Positions 35,725-49,143 of a stretch of DNA of 64,000 bases are shown in pieces; within the stretch, counting starts at the first letter, position 1; every line of letters begins with the position of its first letter. The notes below the pieces were generated by a model, which did not search any database, was not told the DNA's origin, and worked only from the letters and a program-made list of their open reading frames with translations. The DNA is from Coffea arabica. Its lineage: Eukaryota; Streptophyta; Magnoliopsida; Gentianales; Rubiaceae. The translations under genes were made by a program, and so were the position numbers. The stretch is taken from positions 16,576,466 through 16,640,465 of the forward strand of contig NC_092322.1 in the NCBI RefSeq assembly GCF_036785885.1. The letters are read 5' to 3'.

Positions 35725-37637
35725 AGACCTACCCTAAAAAATGACATACATCAGTAAATAAATGAAACCATGTGTATAAAAGATTCAACTGGGGAACACA
35801 GGGAAGAGCCACTGGAGCAACAAATGCCAGAAAACTGACATGCAGCTTCCAACACTAAGTGATGGGCGTCACTACTAACTAAAATAATACAAGTCATGCA
35901 TAGGAAAAAAAACATAAAGTATTACAAAACGATTATGGGCTTTTACATTATAAAAGATGGAACTATATTATCCAGCCAAAAAGAAAGCTCAAGAATGCCA
36001 ATAATAAAAGTCCAGCAAATTAACAAGGATTAGGAAGAAAACAGACCTGAAGTAGCCATGTTTGTCCAGGTTCAGACTGACTCATTAAGAAATACAAAAT
36101 GGAAGAGTTGATAAGAGACATCATGGAAAGATTATCTGAAACTGCTGATGGATTAGTGTTTGGGACCCACAAAGCATTCATAAAAAAAGGAGTAAAAAAG
36201 AAAAAGTCGGGAATTGAAATTGCAAAGGGAAATTCTGAAAAGGCCAATGGCTGAGTAGTGCTTATGGCTGAGGCTCAGAGGGGGCTACTTGGGAATGAGT
36301 TGGTGTTGAATGACAATCCCACTACTAATACAAAAACAAATTGTTCCCTTGATTTATACCTTTTGGATATCTAAATTCAGATGCTTAACAGCATTGAAGG
36401 ACTCAGAATCATCTTTAGCATGAATACATTCTTTCCATTACAGAGTCTATTCATGCACCAATACTTCTATAACAGATAATTGTCAACGTCACATATGACC
36501 ATGGAGGCCAATTAGGCAACGAAAGCAACCTTTTAAAGCAAAGCCAATTGTTTCATTCTTTTTCTTTTTTTTCTTCGATGGTTTCTTTTCCCCTTCCTTT
36601 CATGCAAACAGAGGCAATTTTTCTCAGCCAACACAGATAAGGCTCCAACACTTTCCCTTGGAAGAAATGTAGCTTCCACTTTTGTTACAAGAATCGTTGT
36701 ACTTCCCATTAAAGTCTACAACTTATCCTAATTTTAAAAATTCGTAACCTATTCTTATCATTAGACTTTTTTCGATGTCAAGAAAACAAAAGAAAAAGAA
36801 GAAAATGTAGCCTTGCTGAGTGCTTACTGTCAAATCAAATTATGCACAACTTTGCACAACTTGAATAAAGTTCTTTCTAATTTCGCTTTCTCCATTAAGC
36901 CCACCTCAAATTGTTGGACACTTAAGATGGGAAATTGAGGGTTGACTACTTTAGATAGAAGAATTTTGATGACCAAGGTCTAAGCATCCATTATTGATAT
37001 AGATGCCATATTTGTATTGGTTGTTTCACTATCCTACGCATAAAGGGGCATTATGCAATGCAAAACTTTTAAGATGTCACATTAGTTATTGAAAGCTACA
37101 AGGCTTTTGAATTCACTAAAAACTAGTAATAAAATGTAGACAAAACAAGATTTTGTAATTCACTATATTTTGTATCATTTTAAAGTGTCATCCATTGAAA
37201 GTCCAATACAAACTTCAAATCCAAAGAAATTCATATCAAGAAAAGAAAATTTTACTAATTTGAGAACTATACTGTGATTGTAGTTAATTCTAGTGAACAA
37301 CTGAATGCAAGACAGTTAGAAAAGGGATTCTGTTTGCAATGAAATGATTTTGTTTATGAAGTGTTAAATGCAGTAAAAATAGGTGTACCAATTTTGCCTT
37401 GACTTGCTCAATTGGGAGGAAAATTCTGAGCAGTAACACTTTTATTTTCATATTGTTATTAATATCATTAGTTTATTTATGATGCATTTTTAATTCACGA
37501 AGAAAACAACAAGAATTCAAGATGGGATGCAGGAAAAAAAAAAGTTTACTTTTTAATGATCTTAGCCTCTTTGGTATCCTTGAATTGTCCCAATAACTAG
37601 TTTATGACCCATGCTTCTAACATGCTAACAAGTATGG
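35725..37637. other. Intergenic, no gene seen
   Basis: AT-rich sequence. A frame of 75 aa near 36020-36247 (minus) is mostly Phe/Ser/Ile and is not a recognisable domain. No transposon end with a target duplication was found here. Confidence 0.45.
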
Positions 37638-37646
37638 ATGAGAGAA

Positions 37647-38352
37647 CAATTAATCGCAATAAGTTCTCTTCAACTTTTGGTGAAGTTTCACTTTACCCCC
37701 TCCAACATTTTCAACGAAATACTTTGGCCCCATTCAGATATTCTTGGACAAAAATGCCATCAAAATATGGATATTTTAATAGTATTTTCCGTCAAATATT
37801 TCTTTTTTTTCATTTCCTTATTATTTCCATCTTGTTCTTCACCATCTAGTCAATTTCATTTTTGTGTTAACACTAGATTCATTTTTTTTTAACATTTACC
37901 TTTATCATTATCTTCGTGTATTTGGTTCCGATTTTCACAATCTTGTCTCTTCCTCCACATAAACAAATTATGCAACATAAAATACTTTATACTATTCGAA
38001 CATTTCTAAGAATATGCATAGCTAGAGGAATAGATTGATTTGTGAAGGATTGAAACTTGAGCTTTGCTAGGTTTTTTTTTTTTTTAAGTAGGAATTATTG
38101 GCAGAGAGAGGAGGAATCGGAGTTTCATGATGGTTTAAGAGTTTAGTGAAAGGAGGGTTTGCAAAAAGGAAGTTAAAGGGAAAAAAGGAAAAAATAAAAA
38201 GGAAACTAAGTTGGGAAAATAGATGGTAAAATCATTGATTTTAAGAATATATTCGTAAAAAAAATCAATGGGGATTATTTCTTTATTCAAAAAGTTATGG
38301 GGTCAAACTACAATTCCTTCAAAAGTTCAAAACGGTTTAGTGCAATTAATCC
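37647..38352. mobile_element. Probable Mutator-type MITE (706 bp)
   Basis: The left end begins CAATTAATCGCAATAAG and the right end, on the other strand, GGATTAATTGCACTAAA. Similarity between the two arms continues, with gaps, for about 100 bases. Flanking 9-mers ATGAGAGAA (37638-37646) and ATGACATAA (38353-38361) agree at 7 of 9, fitting an old 9-bp target duplication. Non-coding. Confidence 0.5.
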
Positions 38353-40067
38353 ATGACATAATCCACATGTGTTCTTATTTTAATAAATTGATTTTACCTA
38401 TTTTCTCTTTTTTGCCCTTTTCTTGATGGAGACAAAAGAAAAGTTATGTTTATTGATTTACAAAAGAAGCACTATCATTTTGGGCATCATGGTGCAATAC
38501 CCTAAAGTTATTGCATGATGTGTAATATAAAAATAAAATAAGGAAAAGCTCTAAATTGGTCTTCTTGCCAAATGCCACCTGATATGGAATTTGGTTCCAG
38601 ATGTGTCAGACAAGGGATCCATCCAAAGAAGGAAGATCATGTCCACTAGAAACTTGGCATATTATCATTATTTATCCAAATGGTCTCTGTTTGGACCAAC
38701 AGGATTCAGGACCATAATCTGCACACTATTAGATAATCACAGTTTTTTTTTTTTTTTTTTTTGCAGTGTGACCAAATCAAACATTTACTTGTTTCGAGAC
38801 ATTTTTGGTTTTTTTTTTCTTTTCTAATTTTTTTTATATCACGCACTAAAGCGCTTCGTGATGTAATGCATATGAAATAAACAAATAATTGAAAAATGTG
38901 TTTATGGCATAATAAAGAAAATTTATTCTAAATAATGGTTTTCAAAGTGATAAAACTAACTTTGTTTTTCACTATTAAACCCAACTCTGGAACAATTCTA
39001 CAAGTGAGTTTTAATCTGAATATTGTCCTAATTGATTTTGTCATTGATGGCTACAATAAGTTACGTAATTCATCTTTCTACTTGTTTCCAATGATTTTTC
39101 CAATTTTCAACCTCCTATGACTTTCAAGATTGATTTGGTTTGAAATATTAGAAATAATTTATTGTGACCCCTTGGAGAAGATGGGACAAAATACCCTTAG
39201 GGATAAGTGGTGTTTGGACTTCGGAACAAAGATTAAGTAAACTCATTCACCTCACCTGAATATAAATCTACTTTAGAATAGCTACCTTATGGTAATGATA
39301 ATGAAACAAATATTTTGTTAACCTAATTGTTCTATAAAATTATTGTGTATATGCTTAAAAGTAAATCTTATATACACTAACAGTGCATACACTATCACCG
39401 TTGGATCCATAATACATGTGCAAAAATTAAATTTCAAATTCAAATTTTTTATAATTGTCGTTGAAAAATTAAATGTTTACTTGCAGATGCTTTGTAGTAG
39501 AGTTAAAGATTTATTCTCGATGCTTTAATTATTGGCTTAGATTTATTATGATGATCATATTATTTAAATTCAAAATGGGTTAATGGGTTAATTGCACCAA
39601 ACCCCCTAAAGGTTTAATGTGTTTACATTTGAGTTCTTCGTGTTAGACTGTAACAAAAGACAAATGTCATTAATATTGTCCAAAAGACTAAAATAAGCTA
39701 CTAAAGTTTATTATTCTTATTCCTTAATTATTCTTTGACCAAATCTTTGGCACTCAAGGCACTCGAAGGGACACAACAAAATAATTAACGTCATATTTTC
39801 CATAGATTTTTTAATTTAGCTTATTTAACCTTCTCAAAATGAGCTTTAATTCATACTAGCGAAACTATACAAATATTATATGGAGTTTGCAGTTAGATTA
39901 GATTTTGAGCATGCTTTGGTGTGAATTTTAAGGAGTTTAAACGTGTACTAGTGAATTTAGAGAAAAGATAAACGACGATCGCAATTTTGAGTTGTTCATT
40001 GAGAACTCTATGAAATATTAATTACAAACTATTAAAGTATTAATCATTTAAAGAATCTCTTCCTAAA
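38353..40067. other. Intergenic, no gene seen
   Basis: AT-rich. It has a long poly(T) run at 38742-38762. At about 39586 a single end reads GGGTTAATTGCACCAAACC, resembling one end of a Mutator-type MITE, but no partner is found. No coding sequence. Confidence 0.45.
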
Positions 40068-41177
40068 TCCTTATACTATATAAGAATGAGTTTGGGTCAA
40101 AGAATGGCTTTGAATTTCAACCGCAAGAGTAGGGGTATTTTGGGATTGTGAAGTTGTTTTGAGTGTAGTTATAGTATTGGCCATTGGGTACTACTTTAGA
40201 TAACATGTGTATTATTGTGTTTATTGAAATGTCCTTGTATTCTAAAAGATGCAGTGATAATTTGTTCAAAGGTTTGGGTAGTTTAGGAATGTGAGATTAT
40301 TTGGTCATCTTTTCTACAATGGGTACAACCCATAATAACTTCTTTATTGGTGTAATTACTTAAATGTCCTTGCAGAGACATTCATTTTGGTTTGTGTCAA
40401 TTGTTACTGTTACTTTGCTATTATAACTTGAAGAACTTCAAATGTCATTTTCATCTCAATTAAAGCAAGGACAATGTGGTTTATTAAGGAATTTATGATT
40501 GAGCATTAGTTTCAACTTCAATTCTTCAAATGTCTGCCCCTTCACATTCTTCCGTTATGTTCCTTTGGTCTTCCGATAAATACTTATTTGTATTGTCATT
40601 GTACTCTGAATTTCAACTTATTCAATGAAACCTCACCTCAAGAATGAAACCTCACCTCAATTGTCCTTATTTTTTGGGGAAAGATCTAATTAGTATCGAG
40701 TTAATGAAATTACAGGTAAGGGCCTATGTTAAGGGCATTTGGCATTATGTTCACCCAAAATCTACGGGGGTTGATGATCCATTGCTGAATCCTCGGATGG
40801 AACCAAACCTTTTGAGGCTAGGCTTTGTCGTTGCTAAAAAAGTTGGCTACTTTCATCAACAAGAATGTTGTGTAGATGCATCTTTAAGTGGATAATTATT
40901 TTGTTTATTGCCATTAATCATTTGGGTATCTGTTTAAAGTTCATTTAGTCTTGTTAATGAAAAGCTTATATACAAGTGTTTGTTTCAAAATATATGAACT
41001 GAGCAAGATAGCATGCATAATTTCCTTCTCCATCTTCCAGTATACATTAGATATTTTGTTATTTCATATTGTTACTTAATGTGCGTGAGTTTTTTGATAT
41101 TCGCTTGAACTACCGTAAAATCTTCTTTAACCACAGGCACCAAACACTCGCGCGATGCGCGGGCATTCCCCTCCTAG
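40068..41177 (+). mobile_element. Helitron (1.1 kb, non-autonomous) with captured gene fragment
   Basis: The 5' end TCCTTATACTATATAAG at 40068 begins with TC and is preceded by A. The 3' end is a GC-rich hairpin CGCGC-GAT-GCGCG at 41149-41161 followed 12 bases later by CTAG (41174-41177) and a host T. Helitrons start with TC, end with CTRR after a short hairpin and insert between A and T, and have no target duplication or inverted ends. No Rep/helicase is present, so it is non-autonomous. Confidence 0.75.
40715..40895 (+). pseudogene. Carboxylesterase-like (alpha/beta hydrolase-3) fragment inside the Helitron
   Basis: An open stretch reads VRAYVKGIWHYV then STGVDDPLLNP and PNLLRLGF. The order W..Y-P-x-x-x-G-x-DDP-x-x-NP and then LG matches the segment of plant CXE/GID1-type carboxylesterases just before the catalytic Asp region (family knowledge). 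The VFVAEKD-type continuation is decayed to VVAKK and the frame soon stops. No catalytic Ser or His region is present. It is best read as an exon piece picked up by the Helitron. The open frame can be extended left to 40644 but that part is not hydrolase-like. Confidence 0.5.
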
Positions 41178-41591
41178 TATTACTACGTAAAAACAACACA
41201 ATCACATAGTTACAACATAAAACAAGATGATTATACAATTTAATTTGGGCTTTAATCAAGTAAAGTATCTACAAAGTATACAAAGCATATTTCTAGTGCT
41301 AATTGAACAAAAAAAAAAAACAATGTTATATATCTTTGAGTAATCAATTCTTCTTTACGCTTCTCCATTTCCCCTCTCAAATTCCGAACAAAAGGATTCT
41401 TCACTACTTTCAAATCTAAGAATCCCTAATAAGTGGTTTTTCTACTTTTCCTTTTGAAATCCCTAATAAATTTTTCTCTAGATGCCTTTGTAAAGGTGAA
41501 TAAAGAGAGAACAATTATTTAGAGTTTTAGATTGTAGAAAAAAACTAATGATGCTTTTCACATGAATTTGTTAGGACTATATTGAGAAAAA

Positions 41592-42055
41592 TCGCATCCG
41601 ATCCTCATCTTCTTGAGGAGCTCGCTTACCAAGTCTCACCCTAAAAATTTGACGCCTATAACAACTCACATGATTTCATTAACCAAACCTTATCTCGAAA
41701 CCTATTTGGCTATTCCCTGCTCTTGAATATTACGAAACCCTGTCAGTGCATCAATAACAAGAAATCACATCAAACAAAAATCTATAAACCCTAAATCCAT
41801 AATCAAAATTATTCTTAACCCTCTCAACATTCAATGTTTTCCATCACTTTTTACAAACTTTTTTAAATTTGAATATCTGTGATTGCTTTGGAATTCTAAA
41901 AAATCACTCTCAAATAACTGTGATTTACTTGACTTGGAATTCTAAAAAATCACTACTCCTATTATTAAAAAAAAATATTTTGTTTGCAGATGTCTCAAAT
42001 TTTTAAAGTGAGGCTCAATAAGGAGCTCCTTAAGGGGGCTGAGGATCGGATGCGA
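41592..42055. mobile_element. MITE with about 60-bp inverted ends (464 bp)
   Basis: The left end starts TCGCATCCGATCCTCA and the right end on the other strand also starts TCGCATCCGATCCTCA. Similarity continues through GGAGCTC and AAAAATTTGA to about 65 bases. GAAAAA flanks both ends (41586-41591, 42056-42061), but in an A-rich context the target duplication length is uncertain, so I do not assign a superfamily. Confidence 0.7.
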
Positions 42056-42799
42056 GAAAAAATGGAGAAGAATAGCTAAGGCAAAATCGAGTCACTTTCT
42101 TCGATCAATGGGTGGGTTTCTTGTCTGCTAAGTATAGAAATGTTACCAAATCTTTTGTTGAAAGCTTGTGGGGGCTTTTTTTTCCCCTTTTTGGAAGTGT
42201 GGGAACAAAATTACTATAATATATAAACAAAAAATTTTCGATATATAAAGTCATTCAAGCATGGCTAAGAAAATAAAGAAGCAAAATTTTAATTTCAACC
42301 TCACTAAACTAAACAAACAAAGCTCATACACAAGCTCGTTGAAATAGTTTGCTGATGCAGAGGATCTTTTCGACTAATGCACAGAGAATTATATAGTCAA
42401 GCAAGCAGCTGTCGTTTCCTCCTAGAAAAATATCAAAGGTTATCATGGGATGCTAGTTTCAGGACCCAACTCCTGTTTTAAATGTCTACAAACTTGAACA
42501 TCAATAACTAATCCGATATAATTCAACCCATGGAAGAGCAAAACAATTCTAAATCAGCAGAACGAGAATACAAGAATTTGCCAACGAAGAATGAGCTCTA
42601 TGAGATTGCCATTCAAGCAAGAAAGGTCCGGAACAAGAGGTAGTAGGATATAATAGAGGCAGGGCTTCAGATCCCAAAATTTTTTGCAACCCTGAACGCA
42701 TCTTAAAATGAGGAAAAGATAAAAATGATGTGACAGGTTCCAAAATACATCATGTTCAGACCAAATATGGTGGAAATAACCACCATGAGTTTCATGAAG
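42056..42799. other. 3' flank of the SRP19 gene
   Basis: It probably holds the SRP19 3' untranslated region and end signal (minus strand), but I cannot fix a polyadenylation site. Otherwise nothing. Confidence 0.4.
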
Positions 42800-45057
42800 T
42801 TATCTCTTCTTCTTTCCACCCTTTGCAGGCTTCGAAGGGCCAGCTGCTGAAGATGTCGCAGGTTCTTGCTTTTTGGTCCTATTCGAATGTTTGGGGACCA
42901 ATTCTGCAACACGGAGCATCAGTTGTTTCCCTACATGATGGACCAACATTAGAAACAAAGGATAACCAAAACAGATACTGTATTCTGAGCATTCTAAACG
43001 ACAAAACCAGCACAAGGCATGCATAGACCTTCATAGTTCGTTAAATTTCTCCAGACAAGCCCATAAAAAGAGCACTACATATTCAAATTACTTGAATACT
43101 GAAAGTTCTAAAAACCTAAAATCTCATGTTCGAGATCAATACGCAACAAAAGTAACAACAATGAAGTGTATTAAGCAGGCATTATAAAGGGTTCCTGTCA
43201 TAGGCATTACAAAGGCTTCCAAAGATAGACAAAATGAAAAAATTGCGTGAGGACCAGACTATCTTGAAGCACAAGTTCATAGAAAGGAGAGACTTTATCT
43301 TTTAAAAGACAATGATACACCTTTTCACTTGTGTTCTATAATTCTTGTTAATGTGCCAGAGACAAGCAAAAAAGGCTCTGTCGAAGAAGGCACTGACAAA
43401 GAGCATCAAGCCAAAAATGATGAAATTTCCAGCAAAGAAAACAACTGCGATGAAGGGATATAAGGGGGAGAGAGTAGAGACCCAAGTCTGAATGTGGCCC
43501 AATTGCACCCACTTCACCCTTTCTTGTGTGATAAAATGTCACATTGGGCTAACCAAATCTGAATGTTGTGTAAATTAATATGAATTGAATGTTGGTTTTA
43601 ATAGAAAAAATTGTGGCCCAATTACTTAAATCTCATGGGACAGATTCACTCTTTCTTTATGTGTGTGTGTAAAAATGCCCCACAAAATAAAAAGATCAAT
43701 GTGCGCTTGAGATTTTCTCTACTTGGTTAGGTTTTGCACTTCCTTATCTGTTCCATTTTTCTGGAAAAGTTTTCCTATGAATATTTTTGTGTGATTCGTG
43801 TGTGTTTGTGAGAGAGAGGAGGGCAACAGTCTGCAGCCAGTTTCCAGCTGCCAAAGAAGAAGATGAAACAGACTTAGGAGAGGAGAAGCTGACTACAGGT
43901 TTCAGGTCATTAATCAATTTTGAGGATCATTTAAAAGGGAAATGGTGTAAATGTGCCAATTGCACTTGCTTCTCATGTGTTCTATTTTCCATCTAACTTA
44001 ACAGAATGGCCTAGTTGAAGCTCAGTGGACTGGACGAGACAAAAAAAAAAGGTTCAATAATATGAACGACAATCTGAGATAGTTTTGTGGGTGCTGTGCA
44101 CTGCAAAAAAACAAGTTATTAGTGACATCCGTGTACCAAAAACTGCCTCCCATGGTCTGGCAAATATCTATATATAAAATTAAAAAAGAAATATTACCAC
44201 ATAAAACATGCATTAAGCAACATAAGACAATATCTTTTCTCCCTCTAATGAGAATATTGACTTCTAAGAGATTGAATTCATTAAAAGCAATATGATCAAT
44301 TAGAAAGTATTTCATAGTAAGAATTCACTGTACAACTTCCAGAATTTTAATGCATCCCAGAATTTTAATACATATAGTAAGTGTAGATAACTTGGAAATC
44401 TCCAACTTATTAGTGAAGCATATTTAGCATATTTGGTGATTTAATTATTAATCTTTTGCACAAAATTTGAACACCTCCATATTTCCCATACTATAAAACA
44501 TACAGGTGCATGTATGGGCCAAAAACACTTGGCCTTTTCTTCAACCCTCTAATGTCTTTCAAATTTCATGCGCATCTAAACCTCCCGCACTGATCTGTCT
44601 TGCTCCTCTATGGCAGAAGGAGCATGTCTGTTTTCCACTTCCTTTCCAATATCTTTCAACTATAAATTATCGAGTTCATTATATATTGCCTCATTCTTCA
44701 ACCCACATCTTTCCAACTTACCTATTTGCCACATATTGACAAGTTAACAAACATGTGATGTCAAACCATGTGATTCCTATTGTCCCATAAAAGTTCAAAA
44801 TGCTAGAGAAAACTTTGTATTGCAAATGTGGAGCCTATGCAACTTAAATCTAGCACTATCAATACAAAGCACAATGGTTCACCACATGCATCATACCTTT
44901 GATTAAACGCCAATTTTGGCTTATCAATGAATTGACATCCACATAAATTCATGCAAAATATAGAATAGTATAATGAGAAAATCAATGCATATGCAAAATT
45001 CAAGGTCTTGAACTATTGTTTCAGATTGTCACGTATACCGACCAAACAAGAAGGAAA

Positions 45058-45100
<43 letters not shown>

Positions 45101-46415
45101 TAGTTATAACTGATTCCATTGAACAAAAGTAGTTTGTGAGGGACTCACATATACATCAGACAGCAATATAGACACTGTTTTATGCCAGAAATTCTCAAAG
45201 GTAAACCAAGAAAACAGCACAGTATTTCAACCAACACAATCAACTTCAATAGTCCAGAATTACGTCCTCTATCCCAGCATATTCATTGCAGCTATTCCGT
45301 CCATTTAACACTAAAACTGCATTGTATCATTTACAACTGTTATTAGTGCTATTTAAAATGCAACCAAAAATTTTAATTAATCAAAGCCAATATCCAGCCT
45401 TGTTAATTCTACTCGTACTCGAAACTGCAGATAGCCATCTCCAGTATTCTGTTTAGCATGCACAAAAACACTTTAATACATCTCCAAAATAAATGGTGCT
45501 GTCATCTTGTAGTTCCAAGTTTACACATCTTTTCCAAATTAATGATTCTGAAATACTAAATCACATACTTCTTAACTATCTAGACATATGTGTGGTTAGT
45601 GAATTTTTTGTTATTCTGAAAAACTTTGCTTCTTCCTTCCTTCCTCCTCCCCAACCTCTTATACTTGGTTCTCATGCAGTTTGGAAGAGTGGGGAGGAGG
45701 AGGAGAAGGGAAGGGGGGGGGAACCTCTGTCAAAATAACTAGGAGGAGCATAATTATGATGGATTATTCATTTTCGATCTCAGACACAACTGCCAACAGC
45801 TTGTTTATGAATATCTTCCATGCAATATTGCATCAACAAAATTAGAAGCATTCAACATCTGAAGTAACTAGTTTAGCCACATGCCGAGTTAACTCGCGGC
45901 TCAATCAATAAACAAATAAATAAATAAATCAAATCTTTACAAAGCTAAGAATTTAAAATCAGTCCTTACTGGAAGAAATGGCTGGATTGAAAAGACTTCC
46001 ATCTTCCCTTTTTAACATAACCCTTACTCGTCCCCTTTGCATAAAATCACGTGGATATGCCTTGTCAACCTACGAGAGTTGTGTACATGCCCAAATATCA
46101 AACTACATTCATAAAAGTATATAAGACAAATCATATTATCAAATTAGCAATCCATCAAGCTCTTTGTTGATGTAAAACACAATTTTGCAAACTGCAACAA
46201 AGAGATGGAAACTTAAATGAAAGTGCTCAATAACATACCTCAATAGCACACGGAAGTTTCAGGTGAATACAGCAATCATGGATTTCAACACAAGTAGGGT
46301 TTTCACATGCTTTGCTGACGCTAATCCGCCTGCCTTCAGCTATTGTCTTCTTTGAGTTGATGTAGATAGGATAGAGCACAATCCATTTCTTTATAGCTTG
46401 TATATTACCATCCAT
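42800..46415 (-). CDS. SRP19: Signal recognition particle 19 kDa protein
   Basis: Three coding exons: 46239-46415, 45970-46069 and 42800-42930, with canonical GT-AG borders and matching phases, giving 135 aa, the usual plant length. Seen motifs: KKWIVLYPIYINSKKT near the start, GRRISVSKACENPT, PRDFMQRGRVRV, and a basic Lys/Gly-rich tail ending KGGKKKR. SRP19 binds helices 6 and 8 of the 7SL RNA and lets SRP54 join the particle that targets nascent secretory proteins to the ER; assembly takes place in the nucleolus and cytosol. The start is the ATG at 46415: an in-frame GTG lies 12 bases upstream, and a TTTCAG acceptor at 46431 indicates an intron in the leader. Intron 2 is about 3 kb and contains a (TA)n run and a G-rich tract. 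Confidence 0.93.
45062..45095. repeat. (TA)n microsatellite
   Basis: About 17 TA units inside the long second intron of SRP19. Confidence 0.95.
45686..45721. repeat. G-rich tract in SRP19 intron
   Basis: Runs GGGG, GG, GG, GGG and a nine-G run occur within about 35 bases. On the transcribed sense of SRP19 (minus strand) this is a C/T tract. It could form a quadruplex on the + strand; a structural guess only. Confidence 0.5.
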
Positions 46416-46430
46416 ATTCGCCGCCACCAG

Positions 46431-49143
46431 CTGAAAACATAAACACTTATGTCATTCGCAACGACCTTTCTGAAGAATTTAAAGACTAGAAACTACAAGG
46501 AGTATTTAAAACAGGAAGAAGCACAGAGTAAAAATCATACACAGTCAATTAATGACTCTTGGCTCAGCTTCTTTTCCTGTTATTTTGAAATTGTTATGCT
46601 GTTGCAGCTACTACAACTAACTTGACAACCTTGTACTCCTATCCCTACCCCTACTTTCCATCCCCATTCCCAAAAAGAAATCCATTAAATAACAGCACTT
46701 TTCTATGTTCTGCACTAGGACCCTCCCAAACTGAAAACCAGGATTTCTTTCAGAAAAAAGGAGAAAAAATGAAAAGGGAACGGAAATAGAAGAAATAACA
46801 ACGATTACGTTGTCAGATCAATACCTGCATGGAACTTAAAACTATTGGATATCCACTTTTCAAAATAAGACTAAACATTAGACATATTTACTAAAGAGCA
46901 TGCAGCTACATCTTATTGCATGTTACTGCATGAAAATGCAAAAAGAAAAGAAACGCAATGAGTCAGAAGTGTTATGCAGGAAAACCATACTTTATCAAAA
47001 AGATACAACTAATGCTGTTTATTTATCAGAAGAGCTGATAAAAACTCAACAGTAGAACTCATAAGCAGATCTACCATCAGCTAGCATATCTTACTCAAAA
47101 TAAGGAAAATCTTGTAACAAATTTGCTTACACTTAAAGCTAAAAGGAAAAACTTAAGTACACAACTTTCATGGACAGATTCCATTTACTGAAACTCTTGC
47201 TGGTAATATGACATTACTCAAATTGGAGTCTTTTTTCTATATGCAAAGGGATGCTCACTCTTTCTTCAATTCAAAGTGCAGTATCATCTTTCAGAGTTTA
47301 TTACTAGTTCAAGAAATCATATTTACTCATACATCCTCGTTTGCATTTTCCATTAGTAAGAGAATCTATCCTCCTTCCAATAAGCACAGATTGGAAAACA
47401 AAAGACCTTCACACTCCAATACAACAAGACTGACCTTAATATTTCAAGTCAGTGAAGTTCAAGGTCAGCAAATCAAGAAAAACAATAATGGGCACCCACT
47501 AATGACTAAACCCATTCACGGAGTCATCATCGACATTGGTGATATCATGGAGGTAACTGACCACAACAAAATAATCACATAAAGTAAGAAAAAAGAACAA
47601 GATAAGTGGCTTAGGTATCATCTTTCCTACGTAAGAACATCAAGAACTTTAAATTTCAGATGGGAATTATGTAATGCTTGCCTTGCTAAATTCACTCTTC
47701 CTGTTATTAAAAGAAAAAACACCTTTTAAAAAAAAAAAGGCGCCATAAAAATTTGAAAAAAAAAAACTACAAGAATTCTACATTTTCCCTTTCAATTTGC
47801 GTTTTAGAAAAATGATATCAGTCAATTTACAGATTTAATCATGCCAAATAACCATAAGCCATCAGGATACAAACATTTCCTCACTTGGGCACTTTAAGAT
47901 AAATTGAAACCAAGGAAAACATAGGATGTATAATCTGAACAAAAAAAATGTAAACCCAAAGTGTATATCTACCCCCTGCCAATTTGCCTAAATTCCCCAA
48001 CAATAAAAGGACCAAAGGAAGATTAAAAAAAAAGGAAAAAGAACATTGATTCATGGATAAAGTTAACTCAAGAATCAATTAAATTTTGGTGTCTAGGCAC
48101 GCAAACGATGTTAACCAGAGAGCATGTATGAATACAATTATCTGATCTGATCCTAAAACCACTAAAATAAAAGGCAAAAAAATAAAGGAAAAAATTACCT
48201 GTAAAATTCAGGCAGATAAAGTTTGGGAACAGCTCAGAAGTGTTTACTACTACTATCCTTGCCAGCAATTTTTTATTCTTCGTCAAATTCTAGTTGAATT
48301 CTGAAATTAGGGGTTTTTAGAATGGACTTCTGGCGTGGAGGAGCTTCTAAGAACTAGTTAGAGAATAAATCCAAAGAAAGAGAGAGAGAGAGACAGAAAA
48401 CAAGAAACCCCAAAAAAAAAAAATCAATCACTTAGCTCCCTTAAGATTCGGCCAAATTACAAATCAAAGCCCAAGGTTTGACCGTATTGCAGTCACCCGG
48501 TTCCTGTCTCCAAGGCATAACACCAATTCCATTTCCACCACCTTTGTTCTGTCCCATGCTAATAATAATGTTTAATCATTACTTCGTGAATTAAGCCAAC
48601 CATTTTATCACATTGAGAACTTGATCCATTCGGGCCCTTATGTAGAGGGGCAACTATCAATCGGAAGGGGGGAGGAACAAAGCCACTACCACAAAAAAGC
48701 ACACCTATCCAAAGTCCCCAGACTCAAATTTCTTCTCCACCATTAGCTTTAACAGACAAAATAGGGTCCTGTCAAAATTACTTTTGAAGGAAAATGACTG
48801 GATATTTTAAATCTCCTCCAACCGTATAATTCAAGGTGAAAAAATATGCTGTCATTATGTCCTCAACCCAGCAGAAGAATTCAACAAACAGCGGAATAAA
48901 TTATGATACTAACAACTACTGCTACCTTTTGTTTTGGTAACTACTAACAACACAACAGAAATGTTAAATAACGCTAATAAATACTTGAGTGGTGTGGCGG
49001 TGTTCATATCATGGAGATCGGCAAAGCAGCCATAGGATTAGAAATCTGTGGGGGAAATTGAGAGGTTGTGGACCGTTGGATTTAAATGGGTGCGGGATCA
49101 ATGAATGAGACGGTATTGCACATTAGAGCAGAGGCAGACATAC
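46431..49143 (-). other. Probable leader intron of SRP19 and upstream sequence
   Basis: From the acceptor at 46431 up to a candidate donor at 49143 I see no coding sequence. Frames of 124 aa at 47208-47582 (+) and 72 aa at 48068-48286 (minus) are unrecognised. The latter ends in a CAG/GTAATT site at about 48198 and may mark an alternative leader exon. Confidence 0.35.

Noticed and set aside
36020..36247. 75-aa frame that might be an upstream receptor exon
   Set aside because: The receptor signal peptide is clearly at 34373-34505 and this frame has no LRR or signal-peptide continuation.
47208..47582. 124-aa open frame on the + strand
   Set aside because: Within the probable SRP19 leader intron; Ser/Ile/Lys-rich low-information sequence with no family resemblance.
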